Source: Actinernus sp. WN-2022
Taxonomy: Eukaryota; Cnidaria; Anthozoa; Actiniaria; Actinernidae
DNA: 64,000 nucleotides
NCBI GenBank assembly: GCA_030867875.1
Contig: JAOWCC010000930.1
Location: 62,001-126,000 of the forward strand
Direction: 5' to 3'
Shown: one piece after another, positions 10,110 to 19,432 of the stretch
Layout: every line of letters begins with the position of its first letter
How positions within the stretch are numbered: the stretch's first letter is position 1
The notes under the pieces: model-generated
Database searches by the model: none
Seen by the model: the letters and a program-made list of their open reading frames with translations, nothing else
Told to the model about the DNA's origin: nothing
Position numbers and translations under genes: made by a program

Positions 10110-10331
10110 ATGGTAGAGAATACGCTGATAAAAACATTGACTGACGCTGCTATATTAACTGGACTTGCTGCTGGCATTGGGTTCGTAGCAAAAAAAATAA
10201 CTAAAGAGTCCATGCTTGCCGATCCTTCGTCTGCAGTCTTGAATTACGTGAAGTGGACAGCCGTATTGGCCGGTAGCATAGCTGCTAAGAAATATCTTGA
10301 CGACCAAAAGATATTTCCAAAGAGTGCGTAG
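10110..10331 (+). CDS. Small hydrophobic protein with two possible membrane spans
   Basis: 73 codons. Hydrophobic stretches lie at about residues 12-28 (TDAAILTGLAAGIGFVA) and 46-59 (YVKWTAVLAGSIAA), separated by a short charged loop. It ends just 5 bases before the next ATG, so the three small ORFs and the integrase are closely packed in one direction. I do not recognise the family. Uninterrupted state, strand and spacing support a real gene despite the small size. Confidence 0.55.
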   Translation: MVENTLIKTLTDAAILTGLAAGIGFVAKKITKESMLADPSSAVLNYVKWTAVLAGSIAAKKYLDDQKIFPKSA

Positions 10332-10336
10332 CAACC

Positions 10337-10777
10337 ATGTTGGTAGCTGCAATAACTATGATTGGTGGAGCTATACTAAATGTATCGACCTTCGTAGGTG
10401 GAAGCTATATCGCCAAGGCAATTGCTGGCACCGATTCCTCTGCGGTGGCTGCTGAGAAAAAAAGACATGACCTGGCACTAGAGAAGTATCAGGCCGCATA
10501 TGGTATTTACATGAAAAACCGCATGCGTATAGCCGACTGGTTCCAAGAACAGGCCCATTCGGATCATAATGCTTACGTGATTAGCAACGATGCGAAAAAA
10601 AACCTCGAGCTATACAATACTGTAAACGTGGGGTTGGACCACATATGCCCGCAGGACATGAAGGAACCTAGATTCTCTGACTACTATCGACCTTCTAGTT
10701 CGCAGAAGACAGGTGAGTTAATCTACGTTGCTGGGGGTATGCTTGCTATTGGCTATGCCGCTAGTAAATGGCTATAG
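10337..10777 (+). CDS. Membrane-anchored coiled-coil protein, unknown function
   Basis: 146 codons. A hydrophobic N-terminus (residues 1-28) is followed by a charged helix, AAEKKRHDLALEKYQAAYGIYMKN (about 40-63), likely to form a coiled coil. A second hydrophobic segment, ELIYVAGGMLAIGYAASKWL, closes the protein. Hydrophobic ends around a helical middle suggest a membrane-spanning or virion core-linked protein. A T-run (10780-10787) follows the stop. The function is not known to me. Confidence 0.6.
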   Translation: MLVAAITMIGGAILNVSTFVGGSYIAKAIAGTDSSAVAAEKKRHDLALEKYQAAYGIYMKNRMRIADWFQEQAHSDHNAYVISNDAKKNLELYNTVNVGLDHICPQDMKEPRFSDYYRPSSSQKTGELIYVAGGMLAIGYAASKWL

Positions 10778-10824
10778 CTTTTTTTTAAACGAGACTTTTT
10801 CTACTTGATGAAGATTGGCGTCGT

Positions 10825-11868
10825 TTGAAAGATATGGCTATGAAAGTAGTATACTACGGTCCTATGGGCTATTGGAAAGGTCGCGCTGCAATTGGTAAGC
10901 TAGCAGTGGCAGCAAAGGTATCAGAAGATGTAGCTGCAAGTTGGTTAGAGAAACAAGCCCTATGGCAGATATACCTACCACCACCACGATATATACCACG
11001 GCCACATTGGACTGTATCGAAACCAAATGAGGTTCACCAAGCTGATTTGATATTTCTACCTCATGATCGACCTGGACGGGGGCGAAAGCTCTATAAATAT
11101 GCTTTGGTAGTGATCGATGTAGCTTCTAGATATAAAGAGGCTGAGCCTTTGGCATCGAAAGATAGTAGTGAAGTGGCTGCAGCTTTTGAACGAATCTACC
11201 AGCGTAGTCCACTTGAATGGCCAAAAACGTTGCAAGTAGATCCTGGTAGAGAGTTCATGGGACATATGTCTGGAACACTAGAACGACATGGTACGAAAGT
11301 CCAACGAGGCGAGGCTGGCAACCACAGGGCGCAAAGCTTCGTTGAGAGAGCAAATAGAACGCTAGCTGAGAGGTTGTTTGGATACCAATATGCACAGGAG
11401 ATGGTGCTTGCTTCAGAAGGATCAGATGCACGTAGTAGAGAATGGGTCCAGCGTTTTCCTGCAGTTATCAAAGCCATGAACAATGAGGTTACTCGACTTA
11501 CAGGCAAGGAGCCTTCGAATGCCGTACTGGCACAGCAAGTGAATATCAAAACTCCTACGTATTCGCGGGCTGTTGGATTAGAAGAGAAGCGACTGCCATT
11601 CGATGTTCCAGTTCGATATCTCTATGCGCCGGGAGAGTTGGAAGGTGGAGCTAAGCGAGCAACTGATCCTGTGTGGAGTTTACAGACATATGTCATTTCA
11701 CGTAGTGCGATATCTTCGAACCAACCAGTTCTGTACTATTTGGGAAAGGATGCACCAAAGCGAGGGTTCGTGCGTGAAGAGCTACAAGTCGTGCCACCAA
11801 ATACTGAACTACCTCCAAAGGGAATTCTGTTCGTACCCAACCGATCTAAGATAGCAGCTCGCAAATAA
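10825..11868 (+). CDS. Retroviral-type integrase (DDE, rve family)
   Basis: 347 codons, uninterrupted. Catalytic residues are D74 (HQADLIF, codon 11044), D139 (VDPGREF, codon 11239) and E174 (FVERANRTL, codon 11344), giving a DD(34)E spacing. An N-terminal helical part and a basic C-terminal domain (about 250-347) flank the core. The enzyme would join the element's ends to host DNA. Its 3' end overlaps the convergent polymerase frame by 23 bases. The absence of stops contrasts with the broken polymerase opposite it. The start at 10825 is the first ATG in frame (MKDMAMKV); M4 or M6 is also possible. Confidence 0.9.
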   Translation: MKDMAMKVVYYGPMGYWKGRAAIGKLAVAAKVSEDVAASWLEKQALWQIYLPPPRYIPRPHWTVSKPNEVHQADLIFLPHDRPGRGRKLYKYALVVIDVASRYKEAEPLASKDSSEVAAAFERIYQRSPLEWPKTLQVDPGREFMGHMSGTLERHGTKVQRGEAGNHRAQSFVERANRTLAERLFGYQYAQEMVLASEGSDARSREWVQRFPAVIKAMNNEVTRLTGKEPSNAVLAQQVNIKTPTYSRAVGLEEKRLPFDVPVRYLYAPGELEGGAKRATDPVWSLQTYVISRSAISSNQPVLYYLGKDAPKRGFVREELQVVPPNTELPPKGILFVPNRSKIAARK

Positions 11869-13262
11869 AATCGTCTAAGGCTAACGCCTCTGGAATGGTG
11901 TTTTTGTGACCATAGGCTAGTGTATCGATTCCGTTTGCTGAAATCCAGCGCTTAGAGTCAAATGGCGAGAGAGATACTTTGTTCATATGCATGCCATACA
12001 TCCTGTGGCCTTCGCTTCGAAGCATATCCATCCCGTGGCGGAATACTTTCTTATCTAGCAAGCACTCTTTATATTGTTCATGACGAATACGATGTTTAAC
12101 AACTGCCTTCTTGGTGCCTTTAGCTTTCCTAATCTCGCCACCATCTACTTTCAATATTGAGTAGAGCTTTGATCGTAGTCCAACATATTCGACTATGGGA
12201 ATACCTCCACATTCGTCTTTCATTTTGCCGAGGACTTTCTTGTTGTCTATGTTATACGATGGGTGGTCCTTGCTGTAGTTGCTAGTATCATATAGATGTT
12301 TGTGGGTGACCATTTCTGCATAGATGTCTTCAGTTTCGATGTGTAGTAGTAGACTGTCAGTGTCAGTGTAGAGTAGATTACAGCGTTGCCCATACTGCTT
12401 CTTGAGCTCGTTATAGTAGAATTCATACATCAGGTGTTTCGATAGATCTAGAATCGACATTCCAACATATACCGGGCGGTTCAGTAGTAGCTTGCTTTTG
12501 TAGTTGTGTACAGCGGCTAGGTTGTCGTCAAATATTGTAGAGCGAGCATAGCTAGGTTTATTCAAGAGATACTATAGTTTCATTCCTTCTGAAGAGCGCA
12601 CTAGTTGGATATCTACACGCTTTCTTAGATTCTCCATTGTTTTGCCAAATACGCTATTATTCATTAATTTGTAGAGGTCTTGCTCGAAAGTGCTCTTCGC
12701 TTGTTTTCGTAACTCTGTATGCATTCGTATGTATGGCTCCATCCAGGGGGATTGGTCGAATCGTAGTGCTCTGTGGATCTTCTTCAAACGCATACCAAGA
12801 GATAAGTATAGTTGTAGGTTGCGGTAGTGGAGCACGTATCGTTCTTTGTCGTATAGGTTAGGCACAAGCTTTTCCACTTTCAAAGATCCGTTGCCTTCAT
12901 ATAATTTCTCAAATAGATCGGTCTGATACTCTGAGAACCAAGCTTTATCCACTTTCATTCTCTCGGGAGCTAGCGGATAGCTGTCGTGTGCATCGTGAAG
13001 CTCTCGAGGATATTCGAGGTCAACTTCTAGGATGTAGCCTTTATTTGAATCGATTGCGTCGACCATCGGAACGTACAACGATGTAGGAAAATCCACAGGG
13101 AATATGTTCTTCTGTCTTTTGTGTGTTGCTCTTTTTAGGGTCTTGGGCGGGTCCTTCGATCTTGGTGGTTAAAGCCTCAAAGTCGGCGTAGACGATGTAG
13201 GGAACTTTGAGCTGCTTGTGGATATTCTGAAAGGAGACTTTGTTATTCTCATTGGTAGGCAT
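11846..13262 (-). pseudogene. Protein-primed DNA polymerase B, polymerase domain and exonuclease start (broken)
   Basis: From 13262 down there is an exonuclease I motif (YADFEA, about 13195), then a frameshift near 13100. After that come polymerase motif B (KLMNNSVFGKT, 12634-12672), an in-frame TAG at 12569-12571, and motif C (YTDTDS, 12353-12370). The remaining C-terminal region runs to 11846. The bulk of the exonuclease domain and polymerase motif A are absent between the exonuclease I segment and the frame beginning at 13096, indicating an internal deletion of several hundred codons. A short Cys/His-containing lead-in lies at 13262-13365 with another frame break. The enzyme would replicate the element's linear DNA using a terminal-protein primer. 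This copy cannot encode an active polymerase. Confidence 0.9.
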
Positions 13263-13365
13263 TTCAATTCGAATGGCTCGGTCATCAACGCCGTTACACT
13301 CTAGAATGTGCTTCTCAAGAAGAGCTTTAGTAGTGTATCCATGCAGAAGTGCTTCCTACGTCTAT

Positions 13366-14421
13366 CACGATGGGCATAAATGACCCCGAAATCGCCAGGG
13401 TTGAGCGTGACCAAAATTAGATAAAATGGCACAATTTCCTAAATTCTCTCTGAAATTGAAAAAAATGTTTACAGTTTACTATTCAAGTAAAATGTAAGGT
13501 TCTGGTTAAATTAGTTTTACATAATGACATTATTGTGACGTCATAAGAGTAAGCTCCTTTTTTGGTCAAATTCCTTTTTAAATAGTCGTTCAAAGTAAAG
13601 TACGCTATAACGAAGATATGGCGATGCGTTTTTATTTGGCACAATTTTGAAGTCTCTATGATAAATAGTCCCGAAGTTATTAAGGATTTAATATTTTCAT
13701 GACGTCATATCTGTGACGTATTGTGTTTTACATAAATAGGGCTTTCCACTGTAAAAGAAAAACAAAATCTCGATATTACAACTACTTAGTGCGTTAGAAG
13801 TGCATTGGTCAAAAAATATAGATACAATGCTCACTCGCCTATATTTAGAGGGCGTTTCCAAATACTCATGACGTCTTAATAGTGACGTTTACGTTTTTTC
13901 AATGTAACCTTGAAAGCATTTATCCATTAAAAATTACAATTCAAAAAACATACGATTTTAGGTACTAAGGTCTTCTTAAAGTTTCTAGATTGTCATGTAA
14001 TAGTATTTAAGTCTCCAAAAGTTATTTGAAGAAATATATTTCATAAATGGTTTTATGCTGTTTATTTCCCGCCAAAATTTGGCGGGAAAATTACGAAAAT
14101 TCAAAATTAAATAACTTTTCTCCCTCTTAACCAATCGAAATAGGGTTTTCGCTTACTTTGTTCCTAACAAGAGGAGAATTGAAAAATTTAACATTTTAGT
14201 ATCTTACGGCTATTTGAAAATATGGAGAAACCTATTATAAATGGATAAATGACGTCATTGTGACGTCATTAAGATGTTCGCGTTAACACAAAACACAACA
14301 TTTTATTTTGTTTAGCGCTCTAAACCTCTCCATAAAAATCATTATTGTACTGTTGAAAGTCTTGAAGATATAGACAAATAAACCAACCCTGGCGATTTTG
14401 GGGTCATTTATGCCCACCGTG
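13366..14421. mobile_element. CACTA/EnSpm-like non-autonomous DNA transposon inside the polymerase gene
   Basis: 1,056 bp with near-perfect inverted ends of about 38 bp beginning CACGRTGGGCATAAATGACC (13366 and 14421). The direct duplication tat (13363-13365 and 14422-14424) is 3 bp long. CAC termini and a 3-bp duplication fit the CACTA/EnSpm superfamily. It has no transposase; the interior is AT-rich with several TGACGTCA palindromes. The polymerase frame stops on one side and its continuation starts on the other. Confidence 0.85.
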
Positions 14422-14426
14422 TATGT

Positions 14427-15200
14427 TTATTTTGTCTGATCGAATAGGAGTTTGTTGAAGTTCTTGATCCAACAGTAGTGTTGTAAACCGCTATCTGGGC
14501 ACTCTATAAGTAGGAGGTTGACGCGCTTCGAGAAAGTCTCCTTTGAGATGTGGTGTACAATCAAGCACTTTTCCTTGGGGTCCCAACCATATACATTAAT
14601 AGAGATCTCGTTTTGCTTCTCTACGCATCTTATTTGTGAGATTGGTGTTGGTGAGTCCACCCCATCAAAGTTAAACCCATCGTCTTTTAGGTACTTCAAC
14701 GTTCTCTGGGGGTCTTTTTCGACCTTTTGGCGCGCGGCACGTAGCGACCAACGTAAGCAGTGATCGTCGTCGTCGTTCTTTACGTTGATCACGGCTTTCT
14801 TATTCGCGATTTCTGGAGGCAGTGGTAAATATGAACCTCCACGTAGTGGTTGATATCTAGCAATGTTCAACCATAGAATGTTGACTGTACCTATAACCCA
14901 GTTCGTTCCTCGACTGATCCACTTCTCAATGTGGTTGTGGATCTGAGCATGTGCTTCTACTATTACCCCGCGGATCTCAGCACTGTTGGTCAAAACGGCT
15001 TGCGAGCTCCAAAAGGTAGCTATCTCATATACTGAACTCTCAGGTTTGTCAAGCCGGAGCGTGATGTTCAAAGCTAGTTGAACCTTAATACTCCTAAGGT
15101 CTTGGAGCGCTTCCTCGAGCTTTTCGATAGTCTGCCTCCGCACACCGGCGAGGAAAGCAGCTGGGTCTGCTTCTAGAGGATTACCATCTGGAACATCCAT
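14427..15200 (-). pseudogene. Polymerase B N-terminal region, separated by the CACTA-like insertion
   Basis: 257 codons opening at the ATG at 15200. Residues 1-110 are helical and not diagnostic. Residues ~115-257 (YQPLRGGSYLPLPPEI, a CLRWSLRAA block, ISINVYGWD, HYCWIKN) have the make-up of the N-terminal extension that precedes the Cys/His segment and exonuclease in cnidarian and fish Polinton-type polymerases. Its last codons stop 3 bases short of the target duplication of the inserted element. It shares the polymerase strand and order, so I treat it as the same gene, now in pieces. Confidence 0.75.
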
Positions 15201-15327
15201 CTTCCATCTACGTAAATAATCCTTAAGACCGGGTACTCGGACAAACGTTAGTATATGTTCAGCCTTAGTATAATACCTTGTACTTACACTCCTCTAATTG
15301 GGTGTCAAATACAATAAGTGTACTATA

Positions 15328-15561
15328 GTAGTATGTAATATGTTGCTTCTGGTCGCAGCGCATTTGTTTTCAATTTTATGTCGCGTTTGATGGCCCCCGA
15401 ACCCAAACGTATTTGTTGTACCAAATTACAACATCTATGGTACCCCGGAGATAATAAGTTGGAATTTGGTGCAACAAATACGTTAGGGGGAGGGGGTCAT
15501 CGGATGTGACATAAAACTGAAAACGAGGGTGCTGCGCCAGAAGCAACATATTACATACCAC
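15328..15561. repeat. Fold-back element, ~100-bp arms
   Basis: The left arm starts gtatgtaatatgttgcttct at 15331 and the right arm is its inverted, ~80% similar counterpart ending at 15558. A loop of about 35 bases separates them. A minus-strand ORF (15618-15376) reads through it. Its first 25 residues (MASDFIYDTYDDLKPV..) look protein-like but I cannot assign them. 15200-15327 holds nothing I recognise. Confidence 0.75.
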
Positions 15562-15654
15562 TGGCCCCTTCACTGGCTTCAGGTCGTCGTACGTGTCGTA
15601 TATAAAATCACTGGCCATCTGGGTAAAAAACGCGCTCCTTCGGCTCCGACAATA

Positions 15655-16029
15655 GCGGCAGTTGAAATATCCCGAGCCTGTTGGAAGGCTTTCGCACGAG
15701 TGAAGTTAAATAAAACATTAAACTGCTTACATTTGAGAGATGGGACTCCAAATTAGAGAGAAAGTTCCTCGCGGGTCCTCCGCCATCTTGCTTTACTGTA
15801 TTAATTATGTAAATAAATTAACCTGGCGATTGTTACGTGACCAGCACAGTGCAATCTGATTGGTGTGAACTTAATCTTTAACGCTTGCGCAGAAATTTTG
15901 CTACACGAAATAAAAATAAATAATAAATAAATAAAACCGCTTGCATTTTAAGACTCGGTGCTGCCACAGGCAGCCCGAGTAATAACGGCTTGCATTTTAA
16001 GACTCGGTGCTGCCACAGGCAGCCCGAGT
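15655..16029. repeat. Dispersed repeat R1, first copy, with two hairpins
   Basis: Closely similar to 20802-21096 (both start g..cagttgaaatatcc and share tttcgcacgagtgaagttaa). The copy ends in a strong 28-nt hairpin (actcgg / ccgagt arms, ACA loop) at 15953-15980. That hairpin is repeated in tandem at 16002-16029. Neither copy shows a coding frame. The family is not recognised. Confidence 0.75.
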
Positions 16030-16147
16030 AATTAAGAAAACTTCATAGGATATTCATGTCTTCCCATGATGCTCTGCTCGCTCTGTTCTTCGACTCGTGA
16101 CAAAAAGTAAACATGGCGGCCGATGGAGAGCCCAATCCACGTACATT

Positions 16148-16889
16148 TCAACCTCGTCCCAAGGGTCTTCTCGGTCAGATCCAAGATGGCGGCTACTCTG
16201 AGAGAAGACCCTGGTAAAGGCTGGATCACGTGATCAAATACTCCCAGATTTTGGGAATATTTTGTCACGTGATTAGGCGATCTAAGATGGCGGCCAAGCT
16301 AAATATGGGAATATGTGATGACGTGTACAAACCATAGGTATCCCAATCCGGAGTGAGCGAGAAGCGATTAACGGTATTTTCACGCGGCGAACGATACAGT
16401 GAAAACAGGTCTACTAAATGGCTCGAAATGGAGTTTACTTGGATAAAGAAACAGTGGAAGGGTATCACAATGCTACCAGGATGTATATAAGCTAGAAGAG
16501 AATCCTAAAAAGCCATTAATTTTCCGTTAGCGTTGAAGCGAAGCGGCCGATAGCACATGTTCAAGTTTAACGGCTTCTCCTGGCTTTCCCACTGATGAAA
16601 CTTACTAGAAAACTCCCCAGTAATGCACTTCGTATATTGCTCTACCTACACAACGGGTTTTAAGGTTATTTAAAATCATTTTATTGATAAAATTTGAGCA
16701 ATCGAATCTATATACAAGGTCATCTCTCTGGACTCAGTACGTTTGGCCAATAAAAAGCATTGTTAGAACAACCCTTGCGTCAAATCGAAGAGCCAATCAG
16801 AATACGCGACAGTTCAGCCTTTACCAGGGTCTTCTCTCAGAGTAGCCGCCATCTTGGATCTGACCGAGAAGACCCTGGGGACGAGGTTG
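16148..16889. mobile_element. TIR element with YY1-like motifs, 8-bp duplication
   Basis: Inverted ends of about 70 bp (16150-16222 and 16815-16888) start caacctcgtccc. Direct duplications cgtacatt lie at 16140-16147 and 16890-16897. Each arm contains its own inner fold-back (agggtcttctc / gagaagaccct) and an AAGATGGCGGC box. A second, truncated copy in the opposite orientation is at 36950-37470. No transposase. Size and 8-bp duplication would fit hAT-like or MULE-like non-autonomous elements. Confidence 0.8.
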
Positions 16890-16899
16890 CGTACATTGT

Positions 16900-17730
16900 T
16901 GTCGTGGCTTTCAAGGACATAGAGTGAACTATGGTACGTATTAACATACAGAGTATTTGTTCACATATTTTATGACGTGACTGTAATAATTTTAAGGGGC
17001 ACATGTTTCCTCGAAACCTGTTCTGACACGTTAGTGGAAGGGTCTTCACGCTTCAAGTGGCTTTTCGTGACGGGCTAATTGAAGTGGTGTGCAGGGAATT
17101 GCTTTTATCTAATCTATTATTGGAGTTTTTAACATTACATATTAACAGAAATACCATTTAAACCCTTCATGTCACGTAAACTGCGAAGAGACCCTAAGAA
17201 ACCCACGTTTTATTGACCCGTGAGTGTGTAAAGAATGCAAAGGTATCCCAGCTCGTTGTTACACATTCATTAAGTATTATTTGGCTAATACAACGTTTAT
17301 TTCAAATCGAAGGATCATAAAGATTGCCAAACCATAGGCGACAATATATAACATATAGTCCGTTTTGCATTCAAATGAACCGAATGCTTCGTCTTTTCAA
17401 ATGCCAATAAGAGTTGAAATTTTCGTTTTGTGAACATTTTCCGTACGTTTTAGATATTTCCTGTATTACTGAGTAAGGTTACTAATGTGTGTATGTCCTG
17501 TTTAGGAAAAAAAGCCTGCAAAAACAAGAGGAGAAGCAAGTTCTACGAGTAAAAAGAGACAAGAGAAATGTTTATTTATTCATAAGTTAAAAAATCAAAA
17601 TTAATCAAAAAACATATCACCGATGTATTTCTGGGGATTTCTGATTTATAAGCTTATCTCACAGCTACCATTTCATGTATTGGTCCCTTTTGTAAACATA
17701 AGTTTTTCTTTCATCTTTAGCAACTTGTCA
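16900..17730. other. No gene seen, ordinary AT-rich sequence
   Basis: Only short chance ORFs are present. I see no repeat shared with the rest of the window. Confidence 0.4.
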
Positions 17731-17734
17731 CCAA

Positions 17735-18100
17735 CTTGTCATCTATGCAGACATATTTCTTCACTCGTAAATTTGAAATAAAAAAGTAACAACTTCTTAC
17801 CTGAGCGCTTAATTAGTTTCCAATATGCACACCTCATTGTGTTATGGTCCAATCAGATTTTACCTTCCATATCCTGGAATGTGACGTAATGTTACATTTA
17901 AAAGGAGTTTGCCATTGACCAATCATAGGAGAGTGTTCACTGGCACGCCAATTCACTAAAATTCTTTCATTGGGTGGTGGATGGAACAAATGTGCTGACG
18001 TCATACTTGCATATTGGAAACTAATTAAGCGCTCGGGTAAGCAGACGTTACTTTTTTCTTCGAATTTATGGGTGAAAAAATAGGTCTACATAGCAGGCTA
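17735..18100. repeat. Fold-back element, ~100-bp arms
   Basis: The inner part of the arms is nearly perfect: gagcgcttaattagtttcca at 17811 against its complement ending near 18035. The outer parts, around gtagac/gcagac and aaaaagtaac, are more diverged. The loop contains two CCAAT boxes and one TGACGTCA (18000). No coding sequence. Confidence 0.75.
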
Positions 18101-18499
18101 CTTGTCACCATCATCATGTAATATTTCATGTGCACCTTGAACAATTAGTATACAACTGGCAAGTCTATAAAGCTCTACTAATAAAGCTATTACTATAGCT
18201 GTGATTGCAAGACTGGTAATGCTTTCTTACATTGGTCAGATAATTTTGCTCAAGATTCTCTGGTTTTCCTTCCTCCCTTCTGTTTCGAATTGCAATTAAC
18301 TGGAGGGTACTTATGTGATAAATGGGAGGTATGTTCAAACCCTGACCCTGTTGGACCCCAAAAGGGAGCTCCAAAACACTGATTGCCCTACTTTTTGTGA
18401 CCCTGATAGCTCAAATTGGCTCAAATCCTGCCCCTGACTGTTCAAATCAGGCTCAAACCCTGACCCGCACATACAGTACTGTTCGAAAAGATTGCAACG

Positions 18500-18715
18500 A
18501 GATTTGGGGATATATCCCCGGGGATATTTCACTTTTAAGTGAAATATCACTTCACTAAGGGAAGTGAAATATCACTTTTGGGAAGTGAAATATCACTTTT
18601 GGGAAGTGATTATCCCTTTTGAAAAGTGATATCTCACTTTTGAAGAAGTGAAATTTCACTTTTATAAAGTGATATTTCACTTTTTGGGAAGTAATATTTC
18701 ACTTACATGTACGGG
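18500..18715. repeat. Palindromic minisatellite, ~21-27 bp units
   Basis: About nine units of gaagtgaaatatcacttttg with variation. Each unit is itself nearly palindromic (aagtga..tcactt), so either strand can form serial hairpins. Confidence 0.85.
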
Positions 18716-18774
18716 AAATGTGTCTGTGCTAATATCTAAGACTCAGTTTTATTCTGGTTTCAAGTCTTTATCAA

Positions 18775-19432
18775 CTGAACGCCGCCATTTGCGTTCTTAT
18801 TAACTAACTGAAGAGTTTTCAGCTTAAAAAACATTCTTAAAACACGGCCCGCTATAAACAATATTACATGTAGGTTAACTTTTATTCCTGTTCACACTTC
18901 ATGAATTGTTTACTCAACACCGCTAACAATCATCGGTTAACTTTTATTCCTGTTCACACTTGATGAGTTGTCAGTTTCTTACTCAACACCGCCGCTCGCG
19001 TTCTTATTAACTAACGAAGCCAGCTTCAAAATAAACGTTCTTAAAACACGGCCCGTTATCAATCTTCGGTTAACTTTTATTCCTGTTCAAGCAAAACACG
19101 GCGCGCTAACAATCTTCGGTTAACTTTTATTCCTGTTCACACTTCATGTGTTGTCAGTTTCTTACTCAACACCACCGTTCGCGTTCTTATTAACTAACAA
19201 AGCCAGCTTCAAAATAAACGTTCTTAAAAGACGGCCCGCTAACAATCTTCGGTTAACTTTTATTCCTGTTCAAGCGTGATGAGTTGTCAGTTTCTTACTC
19301 AACACCGCCGTTCGCGTTCTTATTAACAACGAAGCCAACTGCTTCAAAATAAAGGTTCTTAAAAGACGGCCCGCTAACAATCTTCGGTTAACCTTTATTC
19401 CTGTTCAAGCAAAACACGACCCGCTAACAATC
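18775..19432 (-). repeat. ~134-bp satellite, left arm (inverted orientation)
   Basis: Repeats of gttaacttttattcctgttc, ctcaacaccgcc, gcgttcttattaacta and aacacggcccg occur in irregular, partly deleted units. They are the reverse complement of the units to the right. The switch point is at about 19432. Confidence 0.9.

Larger units (their letters stand above)
9545..15200. mobile_element. Polinton/Maverick-type (adintovirus-like) fragment
   Basis: Retroviral-type integrase on the plus strand and protein-primed family B DNA polymerase on the minus strand, converging tail to tail, are hallmarks of Polinton/Maverick elements and related adintoviruses. Three small membrane or coiled-coil ORFs precede the integrase. 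No capsid, penton, packaging ATPase or protease gene is visible, and I found no long terminal inverted repeats. This is therefore a partial or reduced element; the ends given are those of the supported coding content. Confidence 0.85.
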
